Below, piece by piece: positions 1-11,700 of a DNA stretch of 64,000 nucleotides. Source of the stretch: Anomaloglossus baeobatrachus. Taxonomy: Eukaryota > Chordata > Amphibia > Anura > Aromobatidae. The DNA lies in assembly GCF_048569485.1 (NCBI RefSeq), contig NC_134361.1, forward strand, positions 166,697,758 to 166,761,757, in the 5' to 3' direction. The notes under the pieces are model-generated. The model was not told the DNA's origin and did not search any database. It was given only the letters and a program-made list of their open reading frames with translations. Position numbers and translations under genes: made by a program. Positions within the stretch are counted from its first letter, which is position 1, and each line of letters begins with the position of its first letter.

Positions 1-364
1 GAAGTAGGCCCCAGGACCATCAGCAATACCAACGGGAACGGATTCCCAGACGAGCTCCCCAGAGTGGCAGCGGCACCCAGAGACTTGGTTTACTCCTGTG
101 TCAGAGTCTACTTAATGGTCGCACCAACATCCACACGGCCTGAGTGAATACGCTGCTGCCCCCTGCACCCTGCCTGCTGCATAGTCTGCACCACGCTTCC
201 CTAGACCTCCAACCATCCAGAGTCCCGGGGCCTCCCCTACCCGTGGAGGGAACATCATCTGGCTGCCCCCACTCCATCTTCCCCGGGTACTCCCATCGGC
301 AGCGACGGTACTCCCCTTACCGCGAACCATGGGTGGCATCTTGAACACTAATCCCCTGTAAATA
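1..364 (+). mobile_element. LTR-A family fragment, cut by the window start
   Basis: This is the 3' part of an LTR of the family seen again at 365, 2511, 4021 and 31797. It shares with the 31797 copy the blocks GGTTTAC, GTCAGxGTCTxCTTAATGG, CTACCCxTGGAGGG, CCCCGGGTACTCCC and CCCTGTAAATA. It stops where the next LTR copy starts at 365. It is an old partial fossil with no coding sequence. Confidence 0.6.
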
Positions 365-1762
365 TGTGACGCCCTGGGCAAGCCAGGGGTCACAGGTCAC
401 AACATCACATGCACCCCACATTCCCTGCAGGTACACACAAGGTCAAAACTAAAATCCTTGTTGCCTTCCTCCAGGGGCTGATGTCCACACCAGGGGGTGG
501 GCCAGGCGGTTGGCTCCGCCCACCGAGGAGTTCACAGCCCTGGAGGCGGGAGAACCAGGCAGTTGAGCTCAGGCAGAGCTTGAGATCAGAGATAGAGTTT
601 GGACAGGAAGAAGAACAGAGTCTAGTTTAGGAGTGTAAAGTAGAAGGAAGTGAAGTGGTAAAGGAGGACAGTAAGAGTGGCAACAGAAAGTGGCAGTTAA
701 GCAAGCCTGAAGTTGGTCCGGGTGTGTGCCCCGGACAGTGACAGCAAGGTCAGCAGACGGCGGTGATAGTCTGCAGGGGGACTGCTCGGAGGTTGCTGGA
801 AGGACCGCGGACGGGTGGTGACCCGGCGGTACCGGAGCAGTATACGAAGAACAGTCAGCACCAGGGCAGGGGCCTTTCGGATCCCGGCAAGGCTAGGAGT
901 CGCCATAATTTGCCAAATCCGTCAGTGAAGGGGACGGCTGTCTCCTAACAACCAAGTCCCGATTGAAGGCAACAGCCCGACCGTGAAGGGGAGACACCGC
1001 CACCGCCAGGGCACCAGTTTCCCAGAGCCAGCGCCTGCGGGCAAAGTAGGGCTCCTTTGGCCCAGCTTGAAGCCGAGGAGTGGGTAACCGGTGGGGACCC
1101 ATCGCTACCACAGAGACTTTCATAGGTGCAGGGAAGAGACTGTCACCGCTAACTGCAGGGAACATCAGCACCGTGAACCGTCCGAGGGACCCGTCCAACC
1201 AGCCGTTTGTTTACCGAGAACTGTGTCGTGGTTACTGGCTGAGTGAGTACCTCCGTGCCGTGCGGCACAGCGCTGCCCCTGCGCCCCTGCACCTCCACAG
1301 GCCCCATACCCGCCTGTCTACCATCCCAATCCCATCACCGGGCCCCGGGAGCACCACAACCCCTACCCACGGAGGGGCAAATCAACAACTGGCTGCTCCG
1401 TACCATCACTCCCGGGCTCCCCAGAAAGAGCAGCGGTGGTGTCCACTTAATCACCACAACCGTGGGTGGCGTCACGGACAATAAACTATCCCAAAACCCA
1501 ATCCCCTTTCACTCACGGGCGAGGAGCGCCGCTCGAGTCCCCGGGATCCGGCCCATCGCTCGAGCCACCGAGCAGCAGCAGCAGGCCGCAGCAGCCGCAG
1601 CGGCACCCGGACCCGAGCAGTGGGAGGGCGCGGCGTCCCCTCCTCCACCCGCGACAAATAGTCCCCTTTTATTTTCGAGTGGCCGCGAGCCCCCGGGTCC
1701 AGAGACCCTCGAGCCACAGCAAACCCGGATACAAGCAGTCCGACTGCTGCAGGGGCGGTACA
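365..1762 (+). mobile_element. LTR-A copy 1 (solo LTR)
   Basis: It starts TGTGACGCCCTGG and ends GGGGCGGTACA, the TG...CA ends of an LTR. An AATAAA lies at about 1479, just after the conserved GTGGGTGGCGTCAC block. At 1.4 kb it is the longest copy of the family here, and there is no internal retroelement sequence beside it. I could not find a matching 4-bp target duplication (AATA on the left, TAAC on the right), so the junctions may have changed since insertion. Confidence 0.6.
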
Positions 1763-2510
1763 TAACTACAGGAGAGAACTACACCTCCCAGCATGTTTAT
1801 CTTATAGAATTACCCGAGTCAGCCTGCTGCCAGGACTAATGTTAACTAAGGTCACTCCAGGGGCCTCCCCGCCCGCTGTCACACAGCTAAATACATAGAT
1901 ATATAATTTCTTAATATGATAAAGATAGGTGATAGATATATAGACATATATAGATCGAGTAAGCATTATAGATACAGATATACATAGTTTACCCGTACAT
2001 ACATAAATAATATATTTACATCAATATACCTAATACATAGAAATAAAATATAATAACATTTCCATTTACTGTCTGTTACTGTTATGTAAAAGTAAGAAGC
2101 TTTGCCATCATTTTTGACATGTTAATAAATTGTATCCTCTCACTTCCTTTGTGTTTTTTGGTCCACTTTGGGAACAGACAATCACACACACATCAAACTG
2201 CACAAAACAATGTACCACCTCCAATTATAGTTACAACAGCTTACAAGAGACCATATAGTGTAAACACACACACAGCACACAGGGGAGACACCACATAGTG
2301 AACACAGTTGAACACAGCTCAAGGAACACAACACCAAATACCAATATACAGCACACAACAAGGAAGAGACAGTGCACAGGGGTGAAAGAGGTCAAATAAT
2401 GCAACACATACAATACACAAATGCAGAAGGATGACATACAACAGATATATTGCAAAGCACAAACAGTGTGACACATGTGCACTCCTCCTGTTAGCTCCAC
2501 TAAGAATAGA
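1763..2510. other. AT-rich and CA-rich stretch, no gene seen
   Basis: About 1860-2050 is AT-rich with ATA-type low-complexity sequence, and 2170-2470 is rich in CACA steps. No convincing reading frame, terminal repeat or known element is visible. Confidence 0.5.
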
Positions 2511-3557
2511 TGTGACGCCCTGGCAAAACCAGGTAGTCACACATTTAGGCCCCTGCAAAACACCTTCCCTCACAAGGTTACAACAGCCGACCTGAAACCC
2601 TATCCACCCGCCTCAGGGAAAGACAGGCACACCAGTGGACCAGGCGGATGGAGAACGCCCAACTAGGGGTCTGGAGAGCCCGGGGGCGGGAGTCAGTGTG
2701 GAGTAGAGTGTGAAGTAGAGTGGAGTGGAGTTAGGAGGTGAAGCTGACAGGTGTCAGGGTCGCTTCTAGTAGGAGACGGGAAGATGGCAGCCGGAGATCC
2801 GATGTAGGGTTAGAGCCCGCCGGTACCAACACCAGAGAACCGACCCGGAAACCGTGCACACAGGGAGTACTCAGACCCTGAAGCCAGGACCGGCACAAAG
2901 GAACTAGCTAATTAACTGATTGAGGGCAGGATCAGAGGTCCCGTCACAACCTAAGTCCCGAAAAGAGACAACCACCCACAGAGAGGGATAGGGCATCTGC
3001 CAGGGCCCAGGAGATCCCACGGGTCAGCGGGCACGGCTCCCAACAGTAGTACCGGGAGCGGACTCCCACGTTCCAGACTGGGAAGTTCAACACACACAAC
3101 ACATTGCAGAGGAAGGAGCCAGAGACCAGCAGCCCGGGTGGGGGAAACGAAGTACACCCGGCTGCGGCGGCCGGCCACCAGCACCTTGGTTAATTACTGG
3201 ACTTGTCTGATTTCTTTAACCGTGAGTAAGCTGAGACTCCCTGGTCTGACCAGGCTCTCTGGCCCCTGCCATTACTGTCCCCTGCACCAAGTCCCGGGGC
3301 AACTATCCCTACCCACAGAGGGGTTAACAACCAGCTGCCATCCCATCGCCCCGGGTGTCCCGCATCAGCAGCGGTGGTGCCACGTCTCACCACACACCGT
3401 GGGTGGGGTCACGGACAATTCACTACAACCCCCATACAAATACGTCCCCCCTTTCATTCGGAGTGTCCACGCAACCCCCGGGTCCGGAGGATCCCTCGAG
3501 CCACACACCGGGTCCGGATCCGAGCAGCCCGGCTGCTACTGATGTGGGGGCGGCACA
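2511..3557 (+). mobile_element. LTR-A copy 2, solo LTR with 4-bp target duplication
   Basis: It begins TGTGACGCCCTGG and ends GGGGGCGGCACA. TAGA at 2507-2510 is repeated at 3558-3561, which fits integrase-made 4-bp target duplication and shows that the whole 1,047-bp block moved as an LTR. Internal landmarks match the other copies: GTGGGTGGGGTCACGG, ACCCCCGGGTCCGGAG and CCCGGCTGCT. Confidence 0.75.
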
Positions 3558-3616
3558 TAGACATGTTCGTTTCATCGTACTCCCGACGCGATAGCATCGG
3601 TCCTATTTATAGTATA

Positions 3617-5593
3617 CAGTGGAACCTTGGTTAACGGGAACAATCCATTCAGGGAGTGTGCTTGTTAACCAAGTTACTCGTTCAGCAAAGCAAGATTTCC
3701 CATAGGAAATCATTGCAATGCAGACAATTCGTTCCAAAACTCCTTAAATGTCCCATCCTGGTGCCCTATTGTGCCACACACGTACAAACACACACAAACA
3801 CACACAAACATGCACAAACACACACAAACACACACAGATTATGCTCACCTTACCTTCCGTTCCCTCGCCGGTCTCCTAGAACTTGCAGTTCGCCCGTAGA
3901 AGACGTGTATCGGGTAACCAAGGCGACCGATGCCTGACCTTCCGCACTCAGCGCGCTGACGTCAAAGGCAGGAGCCGCTTGCCTCTGATTGGCCAGCGCG
4001 CTGCGTTTGAGTAGCGCCTGTGTGACGCCCTGGACTAGCCAGGTTGTCACAAGTAGGCCTTTACACCCCCCCGTCCTAATAAGGTCACAGCAGGCAAACT
4101 ACAAAACCCTTGTCAGCTCCCTCCGGGTTTGATGTTCACACCAGGGGGGCGGAGCCAGGCGGTTGGCTCCACCAACCGAGGAGTTCACAGGCCCTGAGGC
4201 AGGAAAAACAGTTCAGTTCCCGGTGGGGAGCAGAGTAGTTGAAGTTGAGCTTTGACAGTGGAGTAAAGTGGAGTCAAGTTCAAGGGCAGACCTGTGTCCA
4301 GGCCTGCCATAGTCTACACCAGGTGTCTGGGTTGGAGCCCAGTCACCTCTGGCAAGGAGGCAAACGGTGGTGGCCGCCTGCAGGAGCTAGGATTACAGCC
4401 GGTGGAACCGTAAGGACCGGGGATGGGCGGTGGCCCACCGGTACCGAACCGGGGAAACGATTGGATGGAAACCGGAGCACCAGGAGGGTTACTCAGACCC
4501 AGTACGAGTCCCAGAACCAACCGGGCTGAGTCAAATCAACTGATTGAGGACTGGACGTTAAGACCTTTCCCACCTAAGGCCTGACTGAAGACAACAGCCC
4601 AACCATTAGGGTAACGCCACCACCCAGGCATAGAGACCCAAGGGGCCAGCGTCTGCGGGCAAAAAGGGCTCCCCCGGCACATACCAAGCTGGGGAGCGGA
4701 CTACCGTTGCTCAGGCATAAGAGTCAACAGTTTCTACATAAGCGAGGTGCATGAGAAAGACGGAACCCACCAACCTGTTAAGGGGAAAACTGCAGCCGGC
4801 TGCGGGCACTGTTCACCATCTTGTTTGGTTTACCAGAGACTACAGCATGTTTGTAATGGTGAGTACAACAGTGCCTTCGGGCCGCGCACCGCGACGCACC
4901 GCACCGACACCCCAGCACGCTCCCAATTCCCCGCCTCAGCACCTCCCTTGGGCCCCCGGACCATTATTCCCCTACCCACGGAGGGGTCAACACCAAGCTG
5001 CGCAACACCGTCCCCAGGAGCCTAGTCAACGGCAGCGGTGGTGTCCATCCATTCACCACAACGACGAGCACGGATCCAAGCGGCTCGGAAGCTGGCCGAG
5101 CCCCGGGGCGGTACACCTGACAGGGGAAGTTCCTCCCTCATCGCGATGGTTACCAGATACACATCCTGTGGAGGGAGGACCTTCCCCTGTCAGCCGCTAC
5201 TCAAAGGCAGCGCGCTGGCCAATCAGAGGCAAGCGGCTCCTGCCCTTGACGTCAGCGCGCTGGGAGCTAAAGGTCCAGCATCGGTTGCCTTGGTTACCCG
5301 ATACATGCAAATTCCAGGAAGCCAGCGAGGGAACGGAAGGTAAGGTGAGCATATGTGTGTGTGCGCATGCGTGCGTGTTTGTTTGTGTGTGTTTGTGCGT
5401 GCTTGTGTGTGTATGCGTGGACTGCAAGAGTGGGTTAGAGCGCGGTGGATGTACGGAACCGGAAGTGTGTGCAGTGAGTATTTTGCTCGTACAGCGAGGC
5501 GTTCTCGTAAACCGAGTTTCAAATTTACAGAATGCCTTGCTCGTTAGGTGAAATACTCAGTAACTGGGTTACTCATTAAGCGAGGTTCCACTG
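3617..5593. mobile_element. Fold-back DNA transposon with TA flanks and ~400-bp inverted arms
   Basis: The ends are CAGTGGAACCTTGG (left) and the inverse of GGTTCCACTG (right), each next to TA, which fits Tc1/mariner-type integration. The terminal inverted repeats are long: 3617-4020 is mirrored by about 5180-5593, including the CA-rich run (3781-3837) against the GT-rich run (5350-5420), the TGACGTCA-type site and the CCAATCAGAGGC block. There is no transposase, so it is non-autonomous. An LTR-A copy sits near its centre. Confidence 0.75.
4021..5115 (+). mobile_element. LTR-A copy 3, solo LTR nested in the fold-back element
   Basis: It starts TGTGACGCCCTGG and ends CGGGGCGGTACA. CCTG at 4017-4020 recurs directly after the end (5116-5119), a 4-bp target duplication. 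It therefore inserted after the fold-back element had arrived. It has no coding capacity. Confidence 0.75.
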
Positions 5594-5796
5594 TATATAA
5601 ATACATTTTTATATATATATAGTCATGGCCAAAAGTTTTGAGAATGACACCAAAATTATAATTTCACATGATCTGTTGCCCTCTGGTTTTTAATTGTGTT
5701 TGTCTGATGTTTACATCACATACAGAAATATAATTGCAATCATATAATGAGTACCAAAAGGTTATATTGACAGTTAGAATGAGTTAATGCAGCAAG

Positions 5797-6808
5797 TCAA
5801 TATTTGCAGTGTTGACCCTTCTTCTTCAGGACCTCTGCAATTCTCCCTGGCATGCTCTCAATCAACTTCTGGACCAAATCCTGACTGATAGCTGTCCATT
5901 CTTGCATAAGCAATGCTTGCATTTTGCCAGAATTTGTTGATTTTTGTTTGTCCACCTGTCTTTTGATGATTGCCCACAAGTTCTCAATGGGATTAAGATC
6001 TGGGGAGTTTCCAGGCCATGGACCCAAAATCTCTATGTTTTGTTCCATGAGCCATTTAGTGATCACCTTTGCTTTATGGCAAGGAGCTCTATCATGCTGG
6101 AAAAGGCATTGTTGGGCGCCAAACTGCTCTTGGACAGTTGGGAGAAGTTGCTCTTGGAGGACATTCTGGTACCATTCTTTATTCATGGCTGTGTTTTTAG
6201 GCAAGACTGTGAGTGAGCCGATTCCCTTGGCTGAGAAGCAACCCCACACATGAATCGTTTCAGGATGCTTAACAGTTGGCATGAGACAAGACTGGTGGTA
6301 GCGCTCACCTCTTCTTTTCCTAATAAGCTGTTTTCCAGATGTCCCAAACAATCGAAAAGGGGATTCATCTGAGAAAATGACTTTACCGCAGTCCTCAGCA
6401 GTCCACTCTCTGTACCTTTTGCAGAATATCAGTCGGTCCCTGATGTTTTTTCTGGAGAGAAGTGGCTTCTTTGCTGCGCTCCTTGAAACCAGGCCTTGCT
6501 CAAGCAGTCTCCGCCTCACAGTGCGTGCAGAAGCACTCACACCAGCCTGCTGCCATTACTGAGCTAGCTCGGCACTGCTGGTAGTCCCGCAGCTGAAACA
6601 GTTTTAAGATACGATCCTGGCGTTTGCTGGTCCTTCTTGGGCGCCCTGGAGCCTTTTTGGCAACAATGGAAGCTCTCTCCTTGAAGTTCTTGATGATGCG
6701 ATAGATTGTTGACTGAGGTGCAATCTTTGTAGCTGCGATACTCTTCCCTGTTAGGCCATTTTTGTGCAGAGCAATGATGGCTGCACGTGTTTCTTTAGAG
6801 ATAACCAT
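5797..6808 (-). pseudogene. Tc1-A transposase, frameshifted
   Basis: The cut-and-paste transposase lies in two frames. The N-terminal part (6808-6500, starting MVISKETRAAIIALHKNG) has the paired-type helix-turn-helix and a GRPRR hook. The C-terminal part (6540-5797, 247 residues) has the DDE domain: Asp in FSDESPF (residue 58), Asp in QHDRAPCH (150) and Glu in SPDLNPIE (186). Thirty-five residues separate the last two, not the usual 34. A frameshift lies at about 6575-6605, and the second frame also has a TAA at 6556-6558, so this copy should make no full protein. A DD35E Tc1 family ('Traveler') is known in vertebrates; membership is my inference from spacing only. Confidence 0.85.
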
Positions 6809-7087
6809 GGTTAACTGAAGAGAAACAATGGTACCAAGAACCAGCCTCCTTTTAAAGTGTCCAGTGGTGTCATTCTTACTTAATCATGACTGATTGATCG
6901 CCAGCCCTGTCCTCATCAACACCCACACCTGTGTTAATGGAACAATCACTAAAACAATGTTAGCTGCTCCTTTTAAGGCAGGAATGCAATGATATTGAAA
7001 TGTGTATTGGGAGTTGAAGTTCATTTTCTTAGCCAATATTGACTTTGCAAGTAATTGCTGTTAAGCTGATCACTCTTTATGACATTC

Positions 7088-7825
7088 TGTCACGCTCCCC
7101 GGGTCCTCACCCCCGTTCCCCGGCTCACCTGCCACGCTCTCCGCTCCCCAGTCACCGGATTCCGTCCGTCCCAGGGCCCCGGGCCCCCGATCCCGGCGCC
7201 CGACAGCTTCCCTGGTCCGGGCCGGCTCCCCTGCGTCCTCCTCGCAGCCTCCTTCCCTGGCTTCTGGCACCCGGGCGGCGCGCATGCGCATTAGGGCGCG
7301 CGCGCGGTCACTGACCCTTTCTTAAAGGGCCAGCGTCCATTAACAGGAAATGAGGTTGCACAGGTACAGGGTATATAAGGGGTCATTGTCCAAGGGGGCG
7401 GGGCCTGATCTTCGTGTTCCCTGAGCTAGGAGTCAGGTCTCCTGGTGTTACTGTGCTCGTACTCACCTATCTCTCTTTGTAGAGCCGTGCCTGCTTCGCC
7501 ATCCAGTCTGCCGTGTCCTGATCCCCGCACGCTGTCCGTCTGCCATCTGACAGTCCGTACCATCCCGGATCCCTGCGGTGACCCGTCATCTTGCTCCAGA
7601 GGTTCCGGACCCCGCCTGATATCACCTCGGCCTCCGAACCGGAGCTACGTCACCAAGACCACCTTCTGTGACTCCGTGGTCCCTGGGACTCCTCCGCTGC
7701 CTTCACTTGCACGGACTGTTCTACTGCCCATCAGTGCTTCAGCTGCCGGACTCCCTACCACCATCTCAGAGAGTTCGGTCCAGTGGATCCACCTCCTGGG
7801 TCTGCCCGACCGCCCGGCCGTGACA
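7088..7825 (+). repeat. G1 5' LTR
   Basis: It starts TGTCACGCTCCCCGGG and ends GCCCGGCCGTGACA, with 5-bp-plus inverted ends (TGTCACG/CGTGACA). It contains a TATA box and, downstream, the predicted RNA start. It is GC- and CpG-rich. Confidence 0.92.
7372..7379 (+). promoter_or_regulatory. TATA box in G1 5' LTR
   Basis: TATATAAG lies about 30 bp upstream of the stretch GGCCTGATCTT (7402-7412). That stretch is therefore the predicted start of the RNA, which agrees with the primer-binding match described at 7828. Confidence 0.75.
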
Positions 7826-7827
7826 GT

Positions 7828-7838
7828 AAGATCAGGCC
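7828..7838 (+). other. G1 primer-binding site, self-priming type
   Basis: The 11 bases AAGATCAGGCC begin 2 nt after the LTR and are the exact complement of GGCCTGATCTT at 7402-7412, where transcription should start. Tf1/sushi-group elements prime reverse transcription from the folded 5' end of their own RNA with an 11-nt match. No tRNA-type site is seen. The gag ATG follows directly at 7839. Confidence 0.7.
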
Positions 7839-8783
7839 ATGGATCCCGCTGCAGCACTATTGGCCCTGCAAGAGGAACTCCAACGCCAGCGTGAAGTCCA
7901 GACCCGCATGCTGCAATTTATGACCTCCGTGGACACCCGCCTGTACACGTTACAAGCATCCATGACGCCTGCGGCACCCAGGTCCTCCAATGGACAATCC
8001 ACGGCTCCCGCACCAGTGGCAGCCTCGTCGGGTGCTTCCCAACTCCGGTTGGCTTCACCACCTCGTTATTCTGGAGATCCCAAGACCTGCAGGGGCTTCC
8101 TCAACCAATGTTCCCTTCATTTCACGCAGCTGCCACATCTATTCGCCTCCGACCAAGCCAAGGTCGCCTTTATAATGTCCCACCTAGAGGGCGAGGCACT
8201 GGCGTGGATGAACCCCTTGTGGGAGAAGGAGGACCCTGTGACCAAGAACCTTCGAGAGTTCCTGCAGGCCTTTCGCAGTACCTTTGACGAGCCGGGACGC
8301 GCCTCTGCGTCTGCTTCATCACTTCTCCGCCTACGTCAAGGAACACTGACGGTGGGCCAATACGCCATCCGTTTCCGCACTTTGGCTTCTGAACTCGGGT
8401 GGAATAATGAGGCCCTGACAGCCGCCTTCTGGGAGGGACTCTCGAGTCGCATCAAAGATGAGTTGGCGGGTCGTGACTTGCCCTCCACCCTAGATGCCCT
8501 GATTGCCCTGGCTACTCGAGTGGACATTCGTTTTCAGGAGCGCTCTAAAGAGCTGTCTCGTGAGAGACGACCGGTACGGCATTCCTCACCTCCCCAGAAG
8601 CCCTCCGCACCTCAGTCATCAACAGCTGGGATTCCCGTCCACGAGCCCATGCAGATTGACCGAGTACGACAGTCTGAACAGCGTCGAGCAGAGCGGCTCG
8701 CCAAGGGCCTCTGCTTTTACTGCGGAGAGGGCACACACCTGCTACGCGCCTGTCCAGAGAGGCCGGGAAACTCCAAAGCCTAG
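7839..8783 (+). CDS. gag: G1 gag polyprotein
   Basis: The 314-residue capsid/nucleocapsid protein opens MDPAAALLALQEELQRQREV, a helical coiled-coil-like start. The middle carries the retrotransposon gag fold (around residues 70-220, with FLNQC and AFRSTF motifs). One CCHC zinc knuckle, CFYCGEGTHLLRAC, lies near residues 294-307. The ATG is the first after the LTR and directly follows the primer-binding site. The frame is open throughout. As is usual for the group, pol follows in another frame and is expected to be made by frameshift or read-through. Confidence 0.9.
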   Translation: MDPAAALLALQEELQRQREVQTRMLQFMTSVDTRLYTLQASMTPAAPRSSNGQSTAPAPVAASSGASQLRLASPPRYSGDPKTCRGFLNQCSLHFTQLPHLFASDQAKVAFIMSHLEGEALAWMNPLWEKEDPVTKNLREFLQAFRSTFDEPGRASASASSLLRLRQGTLTVGQYAIRFRTLASELGWNNEALTAAFWEGLSSRIKDELAGRDLPSTLDALIALATRVDIRFQERSKELSRERRPVRHSSPPQKPSAPQSSTAGIPVHEPMQIDRVRQSEQRRAERLAKGLCFYCGEGTHLLRACPERPGNSKA

Positions 8784-8785
8784 GG

Positions 8786-11700
8786 TTGGTAGGAGAGGCC
8801 ACCCTAGGTGCTGGGACTCTCTCAGACCCGGTTATGTGGACTGTGCAAGTGTCAACGGGAGAGACACGGTTCACGGCTGAGGCATACCTCGATTCCGGGG
8901 CAGCAGGCAATTTCATTCAGCAGGCCACGGTGGACAAGTACCAGCTGCCTGTTACTCCACTTGACAAACCCCTCGTGATAGCCTCTGTGGATGGGAGACC
9001 CCTCTCTGATACCATCTCCTGGGTCACCAGACCGGTCGAACTACGTATCGGTGCCCTGCACACCGAGAACATCTCTCTCTACGTCCTTCCACACATGTCC
9101 CATCAAATCCTGCTGGGACTTCCCTGGTTGCGGACACACGAACCCTCAGTCAGCTGGGGTACTGGCGAAATCACCCGATGGGGTCCTTCTTGTCATGAGA
9201 AGTGTCTGAAGTCCATACCACACATCCGACGACCTCCGGTTCCAGAGAACCTACCGGAACTGCCCTCGGCCTATTGGTCCTTCGCAGACGTTTTCGACAA
9301 GAAGGAGTCTGAGGTACTTCCGCCACACCGTCCCTACGATTGTGCCATCGACCTGCTCCCAGGAACAACACCACCTCGAGGACGGATATATCCGTTGTCC
9401 CCAGCCGAAACCAGGGCCATGTCTACCTACATCACAGAGAGCCTGGCTAAGGGATTCATCCGGAGATCCTCCTCTCCTGCGGGAGCGGGCTTCTTCTTCG
9501 TTAAGAAGAAAGAGGGTGACCTACGCCCCTGCATCGACTACCGGGGTCTGAATCAGATCACCGTAAAGAACAAGTATCCTCTGCCGCTCATCCCCGAATT
9601 GTTCGACCGGCTCAGAGGAGCCCGTGTGTTCACCAAACTGGATCTTCGGGGTGCTTACAACCTAGTTCGTATCCGCTCTGGGGACGAATGGAAGACCGCG
9701 TTTAATACTCGCGATGGGCACTATGAATACTGCGTGATGCCCTTCGGCCTATGTAATGCACCAGCAGTCTTCCAAGAATTGGTGAACGACATCTTCCGGG
9801 ACCTCCTCTACGTCTGTGTAGTAGTGTATCTGGATGACATCCTTATCTACTCTCCGGACCTCCAGACCCACAGAGAGAACGTCCAGCTGGTCCTACAACG
9901 ACTGAGAGAGAATCGTCTATACGCCAAATATGAGAAGTGTGTCTTTGAGCAGTCTTCTCTCCCTTTCCTGGGATACATCATCTCGGGTACTGGACTGCAA
10001 ATGGATCCTAAGAAGGTGTCCTCCATACTCAACTGGCCTCCCCCTTCTGGACTAAAGGCAATCCAACGGTTCCTGGGATTTGCCAACTACTACCGCCAGT
10101 TCATCCCTCACTTCTCTGCCCTGACTGCTCCTCTCTCCGCTTTGACCAAAAAGGAGGCTAATCCAAAGGACTGGTCACCTGCGGCCGACGCCGCGTTTTG
10201 CTCACTGAAGCGAGCATTTGCCTCCGCTCCTGTACTCCACCGTCCGGAGTTAAACCGCCAGTTCACCTTGGAGGTGGATGCCTCCTCCTCGGGAGCCGGA
10301 GCAGTGCTCATGCAAAAGTCCTCCTCCGGGAAGATGGTTACATGCGGTTTCTTCTCCAAGAGCTTCTCTGCACCTGAACGTAATTACACCATCGGTGACC
10401 GAGAACTATTGGCGGTCAAACTGGCTCTGGAGGAATGGCGCTACCTCCTGGAAGGAGCAGTGTACCCCGTGATTATCTACACGGACCACAAGAACCTGGA
10501 ATACCTACGGTCCGCTCAGCGACTGAACCCACGGCAAGCCAGGTGGTCCTTATTCTTTGCCAGGTTCGACTTCCAGCTCCATTTCCGACCCGCAGACAAG
10601 AATGTACGTGCGGATGCCTTGTCTAGGTCTTTCATGCCCATGGAGCAGGAGGAAGAGACTACCCAGCCTATCATCCCTCCTAGCAAGATTATTCCGGTGG
10701 CCCCTGTCACCCTGGCCCAGATACCGCCCGGAAAGACCTATGTCTCTGAGACTGACAGGCAAAAGGTGTTACACTGGGGTCATGCCTCGAAAACAGCCGG
10801 TCATGCAGGCCAGAAGAGAACATGGGGTGCGATTGTACGCCATTATTGGTGGCCATCCCTTCGCACGGACGTCGCTGCTTTTGTCTCTGCCTGCTCCTCT
10901 TGTGCCAGGAACAAGACGCCCAAACACCTGCCCTATGGCCGTCTTCTGCCTCTGCCGATACCCACAATTCCGTGGCAACACATAGCGATGGATTTTATTA
11001 CGGACTTGCCATTATCCTCTGGACACACAGTCATATGGGTCGTGGTGGACCGGTTCTCCAAAATGGCTCACTTCGTCCCTATGGCTGGACTGCCCTCTGC
11101 TCAGGAACTCGCGGAAGCCTATATACATCACGTCTTCCGCTTGCATGGTTTCCCATCCCACATCGTGTCCGACCGAGGAACTCAGTTTACCTCCCGCTTC
11201 TGGAGGGCGCTCTGCAAACATCTGGGTGTGACTCTGGACTTTTCTTCTGCTTACCATCCTCAGTCTAATGGCCAAGTGGAGAGGGTCAATCAAATCTTGA
11301 CCTCCTTCTTACGTCACTACGTCAACGCCCATCACGACGACTGGTCCACGCTTCTACCTTGGGCTGAATTCTCACATAACCACCACATCAGTGAGTCGTC
11401 CTCCAAATCTCCCTTCCATGTAGTTTACGGACTTCAACCCTCCGTCCCGTTGCCTATATCCCCTTCATCGGATGTTCCGGCTGCTGATACTGCAGTTCGT
11501 GACTTTGCTACCATTTGGGACTCTGTCAAAGCGTCTCTTGGGCGCGCTTCCCAGCGGATGAAGAAACACGCTGACAAGAGACGTCTGGATCCTCCGTGTT
11601 TCTCTCCTGGTGACCTGGTCTGGCTTGCTTCCCAGTACATCCGATTGAAGATACCTTCCTACAAGCTGGGCCCTCGCTACATCGGGCCGTTTAAGGTCCT

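Noticed and set aside
1243-1839. 198-codon frame with poly-Gln/poly-Ala
   Set aside because: It lies within LTR-A copy 1; low-complexity GC-rich sequence, not present in other copies.
3656-3937. Frames rich in HTNTHKHAQ near 3.7 and 5.3 kb
   Set aside because: They come from CA/GT-rich runs in the arms of a fold-back transposon.
7039-7314. Proline-rich frames at 7.0-7.9 kb and again at 11.9-12.8 kb
   Set aside because: They are the same non-coding LTR sequence read twice; only pol runs into the 3' copy.
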